A model generated the notes under the pieces. It did no database searches. It had not been told where the DNA came from and was given only the letters and a program-made list of their open reading frames with translations. Of a stretch of DNA of 5,921 nt, positions 4,709 to 5,921 are shown piece after piece. This stretch comes from Campylobacteraceae bacterium (GTDB lineage: Bacteria > Campylobacterota > Campylobacteria > Campylobacterales > Sulfurovaceae): NCBI GenBank assembly GCA_026982175.1, contig JALSHP010000031.1:1-5921 (forward strand). The letters run 5' to 3'. The translations under genes and the position numbers were made by a program. Numbering within the stretch: the stretch's first letter is position 1; each line of letters starts with the position of its first letter.

Positions 4709-5921
4709 ATCTTACCTTCATTTAGTTGTTGACTTAATTCTACCATAAATTCATCAAAAGAAAGGTTATATTGCTCTTTTGTGCGTCTATTTCTAATGGC
4801 AACACTCTTATTTTTAACCTCTTCGTCCCCTACAATGACCACATAAGGGACTCTTTGCTTCTCTGCATTTCGTACTCTTTTGTTGAGGGAATCGTTTTTA
4901 TCAAAGATTTCACAATCGACTTCAAGGTCAATAAGTTGGGCTTTTAGCTCTTTGGCATAGCTTACATGTGTGTCTGAAATAGGAACAAATATCACTTGTG
5001 TTGGGGCTAAGAAGAGTGGGAACTCTCCTGCATAATGTTCAGTTAAAATACCAATGAAACGCTCAAATGAACCCAAAATGGCTCGGTGAATCATCACAGG
5101 CGTGTGACGTTCATTGTCTTCACCCACATATTCAGCTCCAAAACGCTCTGGTAGGTTGAAGTCTACTTGAACCGTACCACATTGCCATTTACGTCCAATG
5201 GCATCGGTGATTTTAATGTCAATTTTTGGTCCATAAAATGCTCCACCACCTTCATCAATGGTGAAAGGCAAGTTATTTTCATTGAGTGCATCTTTAAGTC
5301 CTTGGGTTGCTAAGTCCCAAACGGCATCTTCTCCAATGGCTTTTTCTGGTTTGGTTGCCACTTCCATGCTGTATTCAAAGCCAAAGAGTTTCATGACTGA
5401 ATCAACAAATTCAACAATCTCAATAACCTCTCCTGCAATCTGTTCTGGTGTACAGAAAATATGAGCATCATCTTGGGTAAACTCACGTACTCTTAGAAGA
5501 CCATGTAAGGCTCCTGACTTCTCATGACGGTGAACCACCCCATACTCATAATATTTTACAGGTAAATCACGGTAAGATTTCCCACTCTGTTTAAAGATTT
5601 GAATATGTCCAATACAGTTCATAGGTTTTACCCCATATTCTTGCTCGTCAATGGTAGTAAGGTACATGTTTTCACCATAACAAGCGTAGTGTCCAGAGGT
5701 TCGCCACATATCGGCTTTTAAAATCTCTGGACCACGCACAGGCTCATAGCCTCGTCTTCGGTGGGCTTTGTGTAAAATATTTTCTAACTTGTAGCGTAAA
5801 CGTGAGCCTTTTGGCATCCAAAATGGTAGTCCTGCACCACTCTCTTCATCAAACATAAAGAGTTCCATCTCTGCACCAATCTTTCGGTGGTCACGTTTTT
5901 TTGCCTCTTCCATCATCTTTA
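4705..5921 (-). CDS. thrS: Threonine--tRNA ligase, C-terminal two thirds
   Basis: Threonyl-tRNA synthetase charges tRNA-Thr with threonine via a threonyl-adenylate in the cytosol. The reading frame is open to the window edge; counting from the ATG at 5916, 403 residues are seen, and comparison with the 642-residue E. coli enzyme puts the missing part (TGS and editing domains) beyond base 5921. The class II catalytic core is complete: motif 1 region around RGYEPVRGPEI (55-65), motif 2 with R130 in VVHRHEKSG and the FTQDDAHIF segment (146-154), and motif 3 with R286 in LGSFERFIGIL. The zinc ligands are C101 (MNCIGH), H152 and H277 (VMIHRA). The anticodon-binding domain spans about 305-400. The MNCIGH motif has Ile where E. 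coli has Pro. The stop codon overlaps the infC start by 4 bases. The promoter and any leader control lie outside the window. Confidence 0.98.
   Translation of the reverse strand, partial: KMMEEAKKRDHRKIGAEMELFMFDEESGAGLPFWMPKGSRLRYKLENILHKAHRRRGYEPVRGPEILKADMWRTSGHYACYGENMYLTTIDEQEYGVKPMNCIGHIQIFKQSGKSYRDLPVKYYEYGVVHRHEKSGALHGLLRVREFTQDDAHIFCTPEQIAGEVIEIVEFVDSVMKLFGFEYSMEVATKPEKAIGEDAVWDLATQGLKDALNENNLPFTIDEGGGAFYGPKIDIKITDAIGRKWQCGTVQVDFNLPERFGAEYVGEDNERHTPVMIHRAILGSFERFIGILTEHYAGEFPLFLAPTQVIFVPISDTHVSYAKELKAQLIDLEVDCEIFDKNDSLNKRVRNAEKQRVPYVVIVGDEEVKNKSVAIRNRRTKEQYNLSFDEFMVELSQQLNEGKI
4715..4719 (-). promoter_or_regulatory. Shine-Dalgarno of infC inside the thrS 3' end
   Basis: Read on the minus strand, GAAGG (4719-4715) lies within the last codons of thrS, 6 bases before TTG (4708-4706). 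It supports the TTG start over the internal ATG at 4651-4649, whose upstream bases (GACGACACCATA) contain no good anti-16S match. It also makes termination of thrS and initiation of infC physically adjacent, as in translational coupling. Confidence 0.7.

Noticed and set aside
4497..4725. Two plus-strand open frames (66 and 72 codons) opposite infC
   Set aside because: They are antisense to the IF-3 N-terminal domain. Neither has a credible RBS or recognisable product.
5258..5464. Plus-strand 68-codon open frame opposite thrS
   Set aside because: It is antisense to the ThrRS catalytic core and serine-rich, so it is a shadow frame.
1..5921. A novel multi-gene system (defence, mobile or secretion)
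   Set aside because: All six genes belong to well-known families with intact motifs. Only the intergenic repeats between pyrG and recJ stand out.

Overview
This window looks like ordinary chromosomal DNA from a bacterium of the Campylobacterota (Epsilonproteobacteria), probably a free-living relative of Sulfurimonas, Sulfuricurvum or Arcobacter. I infer this from the protein character (IF-3, CoaE and ThrRS resemble Campylobacter-type sequences as I recall them), the fairly A+T-rich DNA, and the pairings pyrG-recJ and thrS-infC, which also occur in Campylobacter. The genus is not settled by anything I can see.

Layout. The plus strand carries the last three quarters of pyrG (CTP synthase; its 5' end lies before base 1). 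A 143-base gap follows, then a tight run of recJ (ssDNA exonuclease), coaE (dephospho-CoA kinase) and a secreted YkuD-type L,D-transpeptidase gene, with gaps of 1 and 9 bases. This run meets a convergent pair on the minus strand, thrS (threonyl-tRNA synthetase; its 5' end lies beyond base 5921) and infC (translation initiation factor IF-3). One symmetrical hairpin between the convergent units can serve as terminator for both.

The most interesting part is the pyrG-recJ gap. It holds a 94-base element (1282-1375) bounded by perfect 23-bp inverted repeats. Each arm is a GTAG tetranucleotide followed by an imperfect palindrome with a bulged base. That is the architecture of a REP sequence, and two REPs in inverted orientation form a REPIN, a non-autonomous element mobilised by RAYT (Y1-type) transposases. 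Directly abutting it is a second perfect inverted repeat (10-bp arms, 1376-1404) that ends where the recJ Shine-Dalgarno begins.

Functionally the genes are core housekeeping: nucleotide synthesis, DNA repair, CoA synthesis, cell-wall remodelling and translation. They share no single pathway. thrS-infC is a translation operon with a 4-base overlap, and infC starts at TTG. I see no defence system, phage, CRISPR array, or tRNA or rRNA gene. No gap without a gene exceeds about 145 bases.
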